Notes: generated from the sequence alone by a model not told the origin. 64,000 bases of DNA from Trypanosoma brucei gambiense DAL972 (GCF_000210295.1 NC_026742.1:744001-808000), one strand, 5' to 3'. Shown: positions 49,801 to 59,819, counted from the stretch's first letter. Made by a program: numbers and translations.

Positions 49801-50687
49801 GAAATATTTGCTGGGCCTCACGTGTTTCTTTGCTATTCTTCTTTCTTTGTTTATTTGGTGTTTGTTTATGTTGTGTGGAGTTGAGACCAAAAAGAGATGA
49901 AAAGTGTGTAATCATTCTCAGCTTTCATTGCCCAGTCTCTTTCTGTTTTGTTAACGCTTTTCTTTCTTTTTTTTTTATTGACCTTCCTTAACTTTCGTTT
50001 TTATTTTATAAAAAAAAAAAAAAGAAGAAATTATATCTATCTTTCTTTCCTTTTCTCTTTTTTTTTATATCCTCTTTTCGTACAATTCCACTGCCCTTTC
50101 AATCTCTTTTACCCTTTCTTTTTCTTGTTGTTGTTCCTCTTTCCCACTTGTGTGATGATATCATATACGCTACCTATTCACAACTATTTTTTTTCTTTTT
50201 TTTCCTTCTTATTTCTCTCTTTTTTACTTTTCTTTTATTTTTTTTTATTTTAAAACAAACAAATATGCGCTGATGTCAAGTGGAGACGGAAACTGAGGTG
50301 CTAAAAGACAAGTTTTTAAACGTACCTGAAGCAACTAGTATCACTTTCTTCTCTATTTTCATAAAGAAAAAAAACATTGTAGTAGTTGACATATATACAT
50401 ATATACATATATCAGTCTAGCTGTTCTTTTGGGTTCTGGATAGGCAGTTAGAAGTACAAACGAATAAATTTTGTAAAAATAAAAAAAAAACAGTACAAAA
50501 GCATCGGGGGGAACGGAGCGAGTTTGCATCTTCATTCGCATAAAAATCCATTTATACGTACATATATATATATATATATATGCCAGAATCCTTGCGGTTT
50601 TATAGGATAACATTTATCTCCTTTGGTTCGGCATTATTTTGTGTTATAATATTAAATTGCAGAGTGGCGTCGTGTATCCAAGAGAAA
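46834..50687 (+). other. 3.85-kb low-complexity gene-free region
   Basis: No convincing gene on either strand. The sequence is a patchwork of polypurine (47260-47330, 49230-49380), polypyrimidine (49600-49770, 49930-50240), TG repeats (47966-48001), TC repeats (48020-48034), ATT repeats (49016-49055), GAAT repeats (47560-47582) and T(n)A(n) palindromic tracts. Open frames up to 238 codons (47967-48683) are translations of these simple repeats. Confidence 0.7.
46880..46910. repeat. C14-A9-G8 homopolymer inverted repeat
   Basis: Fourteen C, nine A and eight G in direct succession, 47 bases after the pseudokinase stop codon. The C and G runs can pair across the A loop. Confidence 0.95.
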
Positions 50688-50957
50688 ATGGGTGGTGAAA
50701 GTAGTGCCCCCCAACCGACTAATGATTCGTCCGGCAATGACTTCAGCAACAATGGCAATAATAGCGATAATAATAATTCCAATAGCAGTATTAAAAACGA
50801 CAATTATAATAAACCAGTGCCTGGAGCTGAAGGGCAAAATGACGGGTTGCATTTCCCCCAGCGTCTCGTCTGTCGCCTGCCGGAACGAAAATTTCCACTT
50901 CCGGTTTTAACCCTCAAGGGAGGTCACGGGGTTGCATCAAATACAACTAAGAAGTAA
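50688..50957 (+). CDS. Possible small asparagine-rich protein
   Basis: An 89-codon frame from ATG 50688, open upstream to an ATG at 50580 that would add a hydrophobic segment. The N-terminal half is an N/S/D-rich stretch encoded by AAT/AGC repeats. The C-terminal half is ordinary sequence (FPQRLVCRLPERKFPLPVLTLKGGHG). It is the only frame in the 5-kb gap with non-repetitive, balanced composition. No family recognised and no strong splice acceptor. Confidence 0.38.
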   Translation: MGGESSAPQPTNDSSGNDFSNNGNNSDNNNSNSSIKNDNYNKPVPGAEGQNDGLHFPQRLVCRLPERKFPLPVLTLKGGHGVASNTTKK

Positions 50958-51811
50958 CACACAAGACAACACGCGTTTGTGCATTTGTTTTGTCTGTAAT
51001 GTAATGTAATGAAATGAAATGAAATAGGAGGAAAGAGAAAATAGCGTGTTATTAGCGTAGATATGACTCAGGAAAAGGGGAAATGAAGTATTTACAAGAG
51101 TGCCATTTCCTCCCCCTTCCCCCCTTCCCTCGTCGTTATTATTTTTACCATTGTGTCGTTATCGCTTTTTTTTCTCTTTTTCACCGTTTTTGGTATTGTT
51201 GTTGTTTGTTTTTAATTTTTTTTTTGCGGTTCGGTTGAACCCTATGCGTCTCGATATCAAATCCAAGAGAATAAAACAAAAAGGGAAGTTAAGGAGCCGG
51301 AGGGCTATTTTCAAGGCCCAGCTATGTTTTCTTGCAAGGATACGTATGCGCTTCCTTTGATTTCTTTTTCTGTATGTCGTTTTATGCACGTTCTCCCACT
51401 TCGGTCATAATTAAAAAACAAGGATTCGCATCATTGGTTATTGATAGTTTTCCTTCCCTTTTTGTTTTCCCTTTTTTATATTGGTTGCGGTCGCCCAACT
51501 TTCGGTACCCCAAAGTGAGTCTCAAACATCAGCTACACTCTTCCCGTTCGTGTGAAACATTTTGATGTTCCTGCCTTTATTTTTTGGTGATTTTCCCTCC
51601 CAAGTTGAATTCGTTACTTGTTATTACCACTGTTATTCTTATCATCACACTATTATAAATTGCCTTTTGTTGTTTTTGTTGTTGCTTTCGGGTTGCCTCC
51701 CATTCCAACACGGGTGGGCATGTCATGAGAGAGAGAGACGCGTGCGGGAGAGGGAGTTGAGTAACACCCGCTAAAAACGGAAAAAAAAGGGGGAAAAGTT
51801 AGCAGCGCCTT
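50958..51811 (+). other. Spacer before the IPI1-like gene
   Basis: About 850 bases: TAATG/AAATG pentamer repeats (50995-51027), C/T-rich tracts, and a pyrimidine stretch at about 51657-51705 with AG at 51728-51729 as a likely acceptor. No gene. Confidence 0.55.
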
Positions 51812-53980
51812 ATGGTTCGTGTGAAGGAAAAGGCTCGGAAGGGTGACGATGCCTTCAAGACACGGAAACAAAAAGTCGGGCGGAAAAAACTCGCCCCGGC
51901 AACAGCCACACGGGCGGAGGTACACGCCCGCACACTCCGCGTAACGACACCAACAGCAATCACTCGAGGGATTCTCGAGAGCGAGGCCGTAAGAACGGGG
52001 GAGAACTGCCAAACTCATAAAGGTGAGAAAGAAAAACGTGTGGTGTTGGCGGAGCAATTACACCGAGACTTTAAGGAACATCTTGCGGGCACGAGGCATT
52101 ACAAAAAGGTGATTCGGTCCACATCCTTCGCATCACTCACGAGGGCCGTCGCTGGGCACTTCTCAGCGGTGGGAAGGGCGGATGACTCCTCAGCAATGGG
52201 GAATGAAACGCAACTGAGCCCGTTGGAGATTTTGTACGCCTACACGGGAGCACTCGATGCCATGACGGACACTGATGATGACGTCCGACGCGCAGCTTTG
52301 GGCACGTTGAAGGTCATTTTGTATCGACGCAAGCCGGCAGCACAAATCGATGAGCAGGGGAGTGGTGCCATGGAGGCCGGTGGCGGTTCCGCTACGGCGT
52401 TTAACGTGGACCAGGCACGCGCCGCTTTGCGTGTTGTGGATGTAACATTAACCCATGCAATGGTGTCGGTGCGGCGGTCTGGAGTGGAACTGCTACAACT
52501 CATCTTACAGGTGCAACCACTCAGCGTTAGGGCAGTGTTGAGTGAATCAACCACATGGGTGAAAATGGCAGGCCGTATCTCCAGCATCGTCCTACCCAGC
52601 ACGAGTAACGGAAGCGGCAACAGTCCATCGACAAAAATGTTTCATGTGGTTGCTGACCTACTCGAAACAATGATACCTCAGCATCGAAGTGAGAGTGATG
52701 CGTGGAATCAGGGGTGCCCGCGAGCGCGACACGCTGTGGATGAAGTGGTTGGCAAACAAGGCGAAAGTAACGTATCACTCTCTGCTTTGGTTGCTCAATT
52801 TTTTGATGAGTGCAGTCCTCGGTGGTGTGTGGCATGGAAGGAACTCATGGAGTTGCGCGCTGCATTATTCCGTGATGTGGAATGGGTGAGACACGCTACA
52901 GCGCTGGCACGTGCGTTTGCCTGCTGTGCGATGTACCTGTGGGACCATCGCCTGCTTGGCCGAAAGAACTCGCGGCTCATGCACCACCTCTTCACTGTCA
53001 AAGTACCCTTCACTATGCATGAACTGATTGCTCCCAGAGACCCCACTGCAGAAAGCGGTTGTGGGGTTGGTAATGGCAGTAAATGGCGCGTTGAATTAGC
53101 CAACGCCATAGCCAACGCTTGTCTTCCACTCGCCGCCGCAAATGATGACGCCTGGGAAGTGTTGCATAGCTTCCTCTCGATTAGTTTTCACTGTGCAAAG
53201 GATTCGGACTCCTCAGATGGGACGTCTTCCGCTGGTGAAAGCGGTAAATCCAGGCGTGCTACCCAACTTGTTGGGCCCGTGCGTACTCTGCGAACAGCGG
53301 TGGTACGCCTTCATCAGGCTTTACTTCCACGTTTGCTTCCGATTGCATCACCCCTTCTTCAAATAGTTATGCAAGCGACTAATCTGAGTGACAGTAGCGA
53401 AACAGATCGGTTGGCGTTAGTAGACGTGCTGCTGATGTCGGCGGATGTGTTTTCTTCATTTGTAACCTCGCAAGTCGCCGTGCAAAATCCTCAGAACATC
53501 CGATACCTTCGTGACGTCGTTTTGGTGGTTCCTCGGTTTTTTTTCGCCCTGCGCGGTCTCCAGATGGAAGCCGCCTGCCTCGACCGCATCGTCTTCTCTT
53601 TCCTGTATCCGTTGTGGCGGGTGGTAAGCAGCGGTCATCCGCTACTGTCTTCACCAATGCCAAACAAATTACCAGGCGGCGCGCCGTCTTCCCCACAGGT
53701 TAATAAAGAAAACAAGCAAAAGATAACAGCTTTGCAACTGCTCGCTCGTTCCTTAACGTCCCTGTTTGAGATTCGCGTACCTGACAGTGGCGGTGAAGGC
53801 ACATGCAGATCTGTTGCAGGTGTTCTGCAGCGTTGTAGCGACAGGACGGTGGAGTTAGCAGTGCACACATTGTTTTATGTGGGCGCGACGGTGCCGCCCA
53901 CGAGCTGGACACGTGAAAACAATGTACTTTCCCTTCCAACACTCGTGGACACTTTGCCGCGACCCGGTGTTTGTGCGTGA
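51812..53980 (+). CDS. IPI1: IPI1/TEX10-like pre-60S ribosome assembly factor
   Basis: A 722-residue protein. The start has the family hallmark: a basic segment DDAFKTRKQKVGRKK (12-26) followed by LAPATATRAEVHARTLRV, like the KLKVGKKK...NAT-T-FKTK-I pattern of IPI1 and human TEX10. Armadillo/HEAT-like helices follow, for example YTGALDAMTDTDDDVRRAALGTLKVIL (about 147-173), matching the family's first repeats. In yeast, IPI1 works in the Rix1 complex with the Rea1 ATPase to mature the 60S subunit in the nucleus. The remainder diverges. The first ATG after the likely acceptor is 51812. Confidence rests mainly on the N-terminal signature. Confidence 0.75.
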   Translation: MVRVKEKARKGDDAFKTRKQKVGRKKLAPATATRAEVHARTLRVTTPTAITRGILESEAVRTGENCQTHKGEKEKRVVLAEQLHRDFKEHLAGTRHYKKVIRSTSFASLTRAVAGHFSAVGRADDSSAMGNETQLSPLEILYAYTGALDAMTDTDDDVRRAALGTLKVILYRRKPAAQIDEQGSGAMEAGGGSATAFNVDQARAALRVVDVTLTHAMVSVRRSGVELLQLILQVQPLSVRAVLSESTTWVKMAGRISSIVLPSTSNGSGNSPSTKMFHVVADLLETMIPQHRSESDAWNQGCPRARHAVDEVVGKQGESNVSLSALVAQFFDECSPRWCVAWKELMELRAALFRDVEWVRHATALARAFACCAMYLWDHRLLGRKNSRLMHHLFTVKVPFTMHELIAPRDPTAESGCGVGNGSKWRVELANAIANACLPLAAANDDAWEVLHSFLSISFHCAKDSDSSDGTSSAGESGKSRRATQLVGPVRTLRTAVVRLHQALLPRLLPIASPLLQIVMQATNLSDSSETDRLALVDVLLMSADVFSSFVTSQVAVQNPQNIRYLRDVVLVVPRFFFALRGLQMEAACLDRIVFSFLYPLWRVVSSGHPLLSSPMPNKLPGGAPSSPQVNKENKQKITALQLLARSLTSLFEIRVPDSGGEGTCRSVAGVLQRCSDRTVELAVHTLFYVGATVPPTSWTRENNVLSLPTLVDTLPRPGVCA

Positions 53981-54326
53981 AGGTGATGTGCAGGCCATGC
54001 AATTTCCAGTTGTGACAGTAATCGAGTAAATTAGTAAGGAAATGGGGGAAACAAAACTTAAAACCATCAGCAAATGCGAGCTCAACAGTAGCGGAGGGTC
54101 TCTACCCCTAACCTCTTTTTGGGGGTGGGGTGGATTATGGTATTCTGTGCACAATACCCCCGCCTCTCAGTTATCTCCTTTTAGACGGTTTTTATTTTTT
54201 TCGTCTGTCCGTCCGTTTCTTTGTGGTTTATTTAGCGCAAATAAACGTGCACGTAGTTAAGGGGGAGAAAGCGCGGATAGAGTGATTCAAAAGGTTGGTG
54301 GCCGAAGTTATAGTTGTTAGTGGCGA
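53981..54326 (+). other. Spacer before the CMC2-like gene
   Basis: 346 bases with a clear pyrimidine tract (54176-54232) and AG at 54234-54235, 91 bases before the ATG at 54327. No gene. Confidence 0.6.
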
Positions 54327-54956
54327 ATGGACGCCGGAAGCGATGAGGCAGTTCAAAAGAAAATGCAGGAATTCCTGTCGAAGGATGCCATGGAGGAGCT
54401 CCGCAACATCGGTGATCGAACGGAAAGTCGCGTGCGTCATGGATTGCTCCCCCGCGACTACCAGCAGCAGCAACATCAAAAGGACTATCAGACGGCTAAC
54501 GTCACTCACGAGGAAGAAGTAAATTCGTACATACAGCAACGGCGCACATGGCGGGAAAGTGTGCTTTTGCTCCGTGATTTTGAGTACTGGAGACTCCGAG
54601 CAGAATATTATCCATACGTGCGGCGCGGCGACGAACAAAATGACAACTTTTTCATCCGTGGTATTGCCTGCCATCCTCGGCTGAGTGACTACCCAATGTG
54701 CCGCAAACCGATACAAGATTACTTTGTGTGCCGCGACAAAAATAAGATATTGCAACTGTTCAACCTGTGTGCCCCAATGAAAGAGCAGTTCTGCGCATGC
54801 ATTAACGAAGTGTTCGTGAAGAATCACGAGCGTGGTGACAAGAAGTTTAATGCACAGCGTAATGAGTACTTTGAGGAACAGCGAAATAGGCGACTCTCAA
54901 AGATGATGGCGCATGTGGAGGACTCAATGGAGAAGCGAAAGAAGCTACAGGATTAA
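54327..54956 (+). CDS. CMC2: CMC2-like twin-Cx9C mitochondrial protein
   Basis: A 209-residue protein with a twin Cx9C (CHCH) fold: C125-x9-C135 and C148-x9-C158, separated by RDKNKILQLFNL. The pattern HPRLS...C...C-K-N-I-FF-C...C-NEV resembles CMC2, which supports cytochrome c oxidase biogenesis in the intermembrane space via the MIA import route. Extra cysteines at 115 and 156 extend the pattern (C115 is also x9 from C125). Unlike the ~80-110-residue CMC2 of yeast and man, there is a ~110-residue N-terminal helical extension with a glutamine-rich patch (QQQQHQ). A kinetoplastid complex IV or mitoribosome subunit is the alternative. Confidence 0.7.
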   Translation: MDAGSDEAVQKKMQEFLSKDAMEELRNIGDRTESRVRHGLLPRDYQQQQHQKDYQTANVTHEEEVNSYIQQRRTWRESVLLLRDFEYWRLRAEYYPYVRRGDEQNDNFFIRGIACHPRLSDYPMCRKPIQDYFVCRDKNKILQLFNLCAPMKEQFCACINEVFVKNHERGDKKFNAQRNEYFEEQRNRRLSKMMAHVEDSMEKRKKLQD

Positions 54957-55768
54957 ATAAGACATCAAATTTGAAAGGGATAACGTGCGGAATGGTGACA
55001 AGAGTGTCACTTGCCACGCTCCTTCCCTCTACCCAAATCTTCCATTATCGTTATGTTCACTATTCTCCCTTGTCTCCCTTCTCTTACCTTATTTTCCGTT
55101 CATCACAACTAATGTGACTGTTATTTGTTTTTACTTACCGCCTGCGGATGTTGAACTTTCGCGGCAGAAAACTTCTTCTAGTTGCTGGGTGGGGAGGCTG
55201 CTATATTAGTATTCTTTTATCGGTTATATGTTGTTCCGGAGGCGCGCGCACGTGTTGAAAAAATGGTTACTATTCGTTTATTTACTGGGGGCTTAATGGG
55301 GGGAAAAAAAGGATAATACTAGATGTCTGACCGATGGCCAAACGCGGTACCCCCTTGTTCAGTGGGGTGCGCTTTGATATCGGCGTCGGATGAGTGACGT
55401 GAGGTACGCTCAAAGAAATTGTTCGGGTATGTTGGGCTGCTTTCCAATTCCTTGGGTGAACTTCAAGGAATGAAACTAGAACCAGTGTTTAGGAAATGGA
55501 AACCATTACAAATACATACACAACACACATACTAGGGCTCAGTGTCGTCACGCCCCGGGAACTTTCCATCCACTTCATTAAACGATGAGTGTGTTACCCC
55601 AATCGCATACTCCCATGCCACTTCCCCGTTTTCCCTCCCCTTCCCCCCCCCCTTGCATTAACAAATGCTCCGTTTTCCTCTTGTACTTTTGCCTCCTCGG
55701 AGCAAAAATACGCCCATTACTGACTGGGAAAAGTCCACGTAGAGGGACTACGTTACAGCTAGTAATAT
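54957..55768 (+). other. Spacer before the AlaX gene
   Basis: About 810 bases. The last part has a long C/T block (55618-55698, including C10-11 near 55645) with AG at 55701-55702, 67 bases before the ATG at 55769. The rest holds no gene. Confidence 0.6.
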
Positions 55769-57175
55769 ATGAAGACTGTAATTTCCACTGCTTTTGCACG
55801 CGTTGGTGAGCTTGCTTGTCAGCAGGATTCATTCCTGCGTGAGATAACCGCTCGTGTCGTATCCTGCGAGGCTGCCGCTGTGAACAGAAACAATAGTGGT
55901 GCCTCTGGTAAAAAGAGCAAAAGTAGCGGTACACAAGTGGAGCTGCCGCAAAGCTACGACGTGATACTCACCGACTCTGTTCTGTTTCCCGACGGTGGTG
56001 GGCAACCGTGCGACCATGGTGTTCTTATCCGGCGAGAAACAAACGAGGAACTGCCGGTCCGTGTGGTTCAGCGGCGAGGTGATTTGTGTGTGATGAATTT
56101 GCCGTGCATGCTCAAAGTCGGTGAGGACGTCCAACTCCGGGTTGACTGGGACCGCCGTCTCGACCACATGCAGCACCACTCCGCGCAGCATTTGTTGACT
56201 GCTGTCGTTGAAGACCCCGGTTTCTGTGGTTTGCCAACAGTGTCGTGGGCGCTAACGCAGCCATACTGTCATATCGTTCTTCCAACAGGAAAAAGGATTG
56301 AGCCTGAGATGGTGCAGCGAATCGAAGAGCACTGCAATCGTGTCATTGCGCGGGCGGTTCCTGTACGGTGCAGAGTATACAGCAGCAAAGAGGAGTATGA
56401 AAACGACTTGCAGAGGGAGCCGGAGAAAAATGACGACGGAGGAAGGCTGCGCGGCTCGCGACCCATTCCTCCAGATGTTGCGGGGCCCATTCGTATAATT
56501 GATATGGAGGGTATTGACTGTTGCACTTGTTGTGGCACTCACGTCACCAACTTGGCGCAGTTGCAAGTATTGAAGCTCCTACACCAAGAAACCAAAGGAG
56601 ATACACTGAAACTGTTCTTCATTGCAGGTGAACGCGTGAGGCGTTTCTTCGGCGACATGTATGGTCGCGAGAGGGAGCTAATGAAAGAAATGGGTGGCAT
56701 ACGGCCTGAAGATTTCGTTTCGGCAGCCATTCGAAAGGGAAAAGACTTCGTGGAGCTGGAGAAACGATTGAAGCACATGACTCAAGAGCTTATGAAACTG
56801 CGGAGCGAGAAACTTATCGCAGAGGCAAAACAGTTGTCAGAAAACGGGAAGGGTGACAGTGCCAGTCACAGGCCTCCTGTTGTCGTTTACCGTCGCGATG
56901 ATGTTGACGCAGATTTCTTCAGCGGACTTCGGGATGAACTGCGACAAGCGTGTCCCAACTGTGTCGGTGTCTTTGCTTGGGCAATGGCTCCTCTAACCGC
57001 AGCCAAAACGGGGCAATTTATGATTGTTGGCCCAACTGAAAGTGTAGAGGTTTTGGCGCCGGTTGTGTGTGCAGCTCTCGAGGGTAAGGGAGGCATGTCG
57101 AAGTTTGGCTACCGTGGAAAGGGAAGCCTTTGCGCTTGGGAAGATCTCGTGAAGGAGTTGACTTCCAAGGGGTAA
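55769..57175 (+). CDS. Alanyl-tRNA editing protein, AlaX/AARSD1 type
   Basis: A 468-residue freestanding editing enzyme that hydrolyses mischarged Ser- (or Gly-)tRNA-Ala. The N-terminal domain has FPDGGGQP (73-80). The editing core has zinc ligands HxxxH at H137-H141 (HHSAQH) and a CxxxH motif at C254-H258 (CCTCCGTH), as in AlaXp-II/AARSD1. It has no aminoacylation domain. A C-terminal region with a helical hairpin (about 320-355) resembles the oligomerisation/C-Ala region found in AARSD1 (about 410 residues in man). An insertion around 208-236 is charged. ATG 55769 follows a strong splice acceptor. Confidence 0.92.
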   Translation: MKTVISTAFARVGELACQQDSFLREITARVVSCEAAAVNRNNSGASGKKSKSSGTQVELPQSYDVILTDSVLFPDGGGQPCDHGVLIRRETNEELPVRVVQRRGDLCVMNLPCMLKVGEDVQLRVDWDRRLDHMQHHSAQHLLTAVVEDPGFCGLPTVSWALTQPYCHIVLPTGKRIEPEMVQRIEEHCNRVIARAVPVRCRVYSSKEEYENDLQREPEKNDDGGRLRGSRPIPPDVAGPIRIIDMEGIDCCTCCGTHVTNLAQLQVLKLLHQETKGDTLKLFFIAGERVRRFFGDMYGRERELMKEMGGIRPEDFVSAAIRKGKDFVELEKRLKHMTQELMKLRSEKLIAEAKQLSENGKGDSASHRPPVVVYRRDDVDADFFSGLRDELRQACPNCVGVFAWAMAPLTAAKTGQFMIVGPTESVEVLAPVVCAALEGKGGMSKFGYRGKGSLCAWEDLVKELTSKG

Positions 57176-57808
57176 ATATTTTCATTTTACTGGCGGGTCC
57201 CCGTCTCTGCACACCTGAGGAGGAGGAGGAGCCTCAGCTCTTAGCAGGGCCAAGATTCCCTTATCCGTTTCAGCTTATCGCGATTACAGAATTATTGTCA
57301 ATTTCATCCAATGACACTGACTTTGGTGGGATAATCTCTGCAGTGTGCAGTTGTTGGTCATTGTTTTTTTTTTAATTTTTCTCCTTACATGCACGGCGTA
57401 GCTGTCCCCGCGCGGTAGCAAAGTCTTCTGGGTGCGGTGGTCATTGATGGTCACTGCGTCGTGCTTTTTTTTCCTCCCATTGGTACCTCTTTTCCCCCCT
57501 TCCCCAAAGTTCGTTGTGTCCCTTTTTTTTTTTTCTCTTCTTGCTTTTATCCCACCAGCCCCTCAAGTAAGGAGTGTGCCATAACTCACCGAATACTTTG
57601 CTCTGGATACGACACCGTACGAGGCCTCCGTATAGCGTACTACAAGCACACGCTCACACCATATATAAACGTACGGAAACGCAAAGCATTTGATTTACCA
57701 AAAGAGAAGGGGGCGAAAAAAAAAAAATAGTTAAAGGTTGTGGTTGTTTGCACGTGGTGTGCGCTGCGGCACTGAGCCATCGTGAGTCTTTTACCTTTTT
57801 TTTTCTAC
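57176..57808 (+). other. Spacer before the F-box-like gene
   Basis: About 630 bases. A T-rich tract at 57519-57550 is followed by AG at 57557-57558, the favoured acceptor. A second T/C tract (57787-57807) touches the start codon. No gene. Confidence 0.55.
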
Positions 57809-59467
57809 ATGGCAGTTGATCGTATCGGAAACGAGGAGGGCACTACTAAACGGAAAGGGCATGGGTTGCTGTGCCTTCCTGCTGGTGTGATTAAGGAAGT
57901 GCTTTCCTTCCTCCCAGCGACGATAACAGTGCGGGTTATGACCTTTGTTGCGCCTCGGTTTGCATACATTACAAGGAGTGATATACATTGGATGAGCGTG
58001 TGGAACGCATACATAAATGAGTGCACTAGTCGATACTCGCAGAGTGGCCCATTATCTCATCGAAAGGGCCGTTTAGAAATGTTGTGCGCGAACGGGAAAA
58101 GTTATAGCGGGCCGATAATACTTCTCGCGTCGGTGCCGAAGCGGGCGCTACCGAACACGCGTGTCACTAGCAGAGGAAGTGGAAAAATAGCACTAGTGGA
58201 ATGGCGAGACGACCCCAACAGTGAGAAAGAAGGGGAAAAGTGCGACTGCGTGGTGCACCTTATCTTACCAATCAGGTCACTGCCATCACTGTCTGGTAGT
58301 CCGGTCATCGCCTCTACTGAGCGCATGGCTGCCCTCCGAATTTCAAGGGTGGAGGATCGCGAAGGGAATGAGGTCGACCACCCTAACGACGGCGAGCACA
58401 ATAGTTTAGGTGTTGGTGTATGCGATACGATGCTGTTACGTAAGGCACTGTGTTTCCTCCACGGTAACAACAGTAACATGCTATTTATTAGGCCAATGAT
58501 CGACGGGCTGCATGCTGTACGACTTCTCTTTTTCTCTTCCAAACAATCTAGCCTCGACCGGCGCGAGGGCACAACTGAGGAACAGGAAGCGACAATTGTT
58601 GAGTTCATCAACGCTGTTGCATACGCATTGGAGTGCTGCACTTCTCGAAAAGCGTTAGCGCCGGCGGGGACAGCTCGCTTGGCGACGCTGTATTTGGAGA
58701 CGGGTTCGGAATCTGTCTTCACGATCGGAAACGACGCTGCAACCGTTGCTGAAAATGCAATCGCCGTAGAAGCTGCCGAAACGGCATCTGGCGGGAGCAA
58801 CGATGGTATATTTTTCTCTCTATTTGACTCACAACCTTCGGAAAAACCGGAAGCCGGTGCGAACGGGCTACGGTACAGCAGTGTGAGCACCCAAGTGTAT
58901 CTTTTCCTTCTTCAGCACGTCAGCTTCTCGGACGTGCACGTGCATGTCTTGGAGAATGAGCGAAAGTGTGCAGTGTGTAGCAGGGTACTGAGTCCAACAG
59001 GACGTGCGGTAGAGTTCCGTTTTTTTTATTCATTGTTTCTTGGTGGCTATCCTCGTTTCTTCGCTAAGATGGTTTTTGCTGAGGCCGATCTCCCACGCAC
59101 GCGGATCCAGCAGGTCTTCGAGCGTAACTGTAGTCGATATGTGCCAACTTCAGCGGCTGATTATTCGTCTAACGAAGAGGATGAAAATGAGGAAGAAACG
59201 TTACCAATGCTGTGTAATTCGTTCTGTGGGGGATACGGGCGGGTGGAAGTGGACATAAAACCAACCATATCAAGAGATGGTTTTGAACGGCTGCGTGAGG
59301 CGCTTGGCTTATCCGCTGCAGTTCTTCCCATGCCAATGCTTTGGAATGTTGTGATGTTGGCAACCGGTGTGGGTGGTGTGGTACTGCGTGAGCAGCAGTC
59401 GTGTTTCGCATCCTACTACAGGACGTCATTCGCCGCCGCCTTTGAGCAGGAGTTTGAGTCCAGTTGA
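57809..59467 (+). CDS. F-box-like protein
   Basis: A 552-residue protein. Residues about 20-69 (LLCLPAGVIKEVLSFLPATITVRVMTFVAPRFAYITRSDIHWMSVW) match the F-box pattern: LP-x2-V-x2-VLSFL, a second helix, then a W-x3-W ending. F-box proteins bridge SKP1 of SCF ubiquitin ligases to substrates. The rest is not recognisable. A CxxC (AVCSR) lies near 400 and acidic stretches (NEEDENEEE) near 470. The first AG after the T-tract that abuts the ATG is inside the frame (57813-57814), so the leader acceptor is probably 57557-57558. Confidence 0.65.
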   Translation: MAVDRIGNEEGTTKRKGHGLLCLPAGVIKEVLSFLPATITVRVMTFVAPRFAYITRSDIHWMSVWNAYINECTSRYSQSGPLSHRKGRLEMLCANGKSYSGPIILLASVPKRALPNTRVTSRGSGKIALVEWRDDPNSEKEGEKCDCVVHLILPIRSLPSLSGSPVIASTERMAALRISRVEDREGNEVDHPNDGEHNSLGVGVCDTMLLRKALCFLHGNNSNMLFIRPMIDGLHAVRLLFFSSKQSSLDRREGTTEEQEATIVEFINAVAYALECCTSRKALAPAGTARLATLYLETGSESVFTIGNDAATVAENAIAVEAAETASGGSNDGIFFSLFDSQPSEKPEAGANGLRYSSVSTQVYLFLLQHVSFSDVHVHVLENERKCAVCSRVLSPTGRAVEFRFFYSLFLGGYPRFFAKMVFAEADLPRTRIQQVFERNCSRYVPTSAADYSSNEEDENEEETLPMLCNSFCGGYGRVEVDIKPTISRDGFERLREALGLSAAVLPMPMLWNVVMLATGVGGVVLREQQSCFASYYRTSFAAAFEQEFESS

Positions 59468-59819
59468 GTTTACGAGTGAGTGAAGGTAAAAAAAAAAAAT
59501 TGCGGATGGGTGTGGGTGTGGGTGTTTATTGTACGTTAAGCGTTAGTGCAGAGCATATTGCTTGTGTCGCGCCGCTGGTACCCAGTGTCCACTGGAAAAG
59601 GAGATGCCACGGCCAACTGTACGCATAGACACATCTGGAACTACTGCGTTTGCATTTGTAAATAGGTGAGATGTCGAGTATATGTGTATCTTCTTTTCTG
59701 TTGCACATCTTGGCTTGGTACGGCTGTGAGTAAGTGGGGAACTACGACCCACAAACACTGCACAAGGGGAGAATACTCAGTCAAGCGCATATAGTGTCTT
59801 CTCTATTTTTGATGTAGGC
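59468..59819 (+). other. Spacer with acceptor adjacent to the next start codon
   Basis: 352 bases with TG-rich repeats (59507-59525). The TGTCTTCTCTATTTTTGATG tract is followed by TAG, AG at 59816-59817, only two bases before the next ATG at 59820. Confidence 0.55.

Noticed and set aside
58102..58890. 262-codon minus-strand frame inside the F-box-like gene
   Set aside because: Serine-rich shadow frame produced by codon bias of the sense strand.
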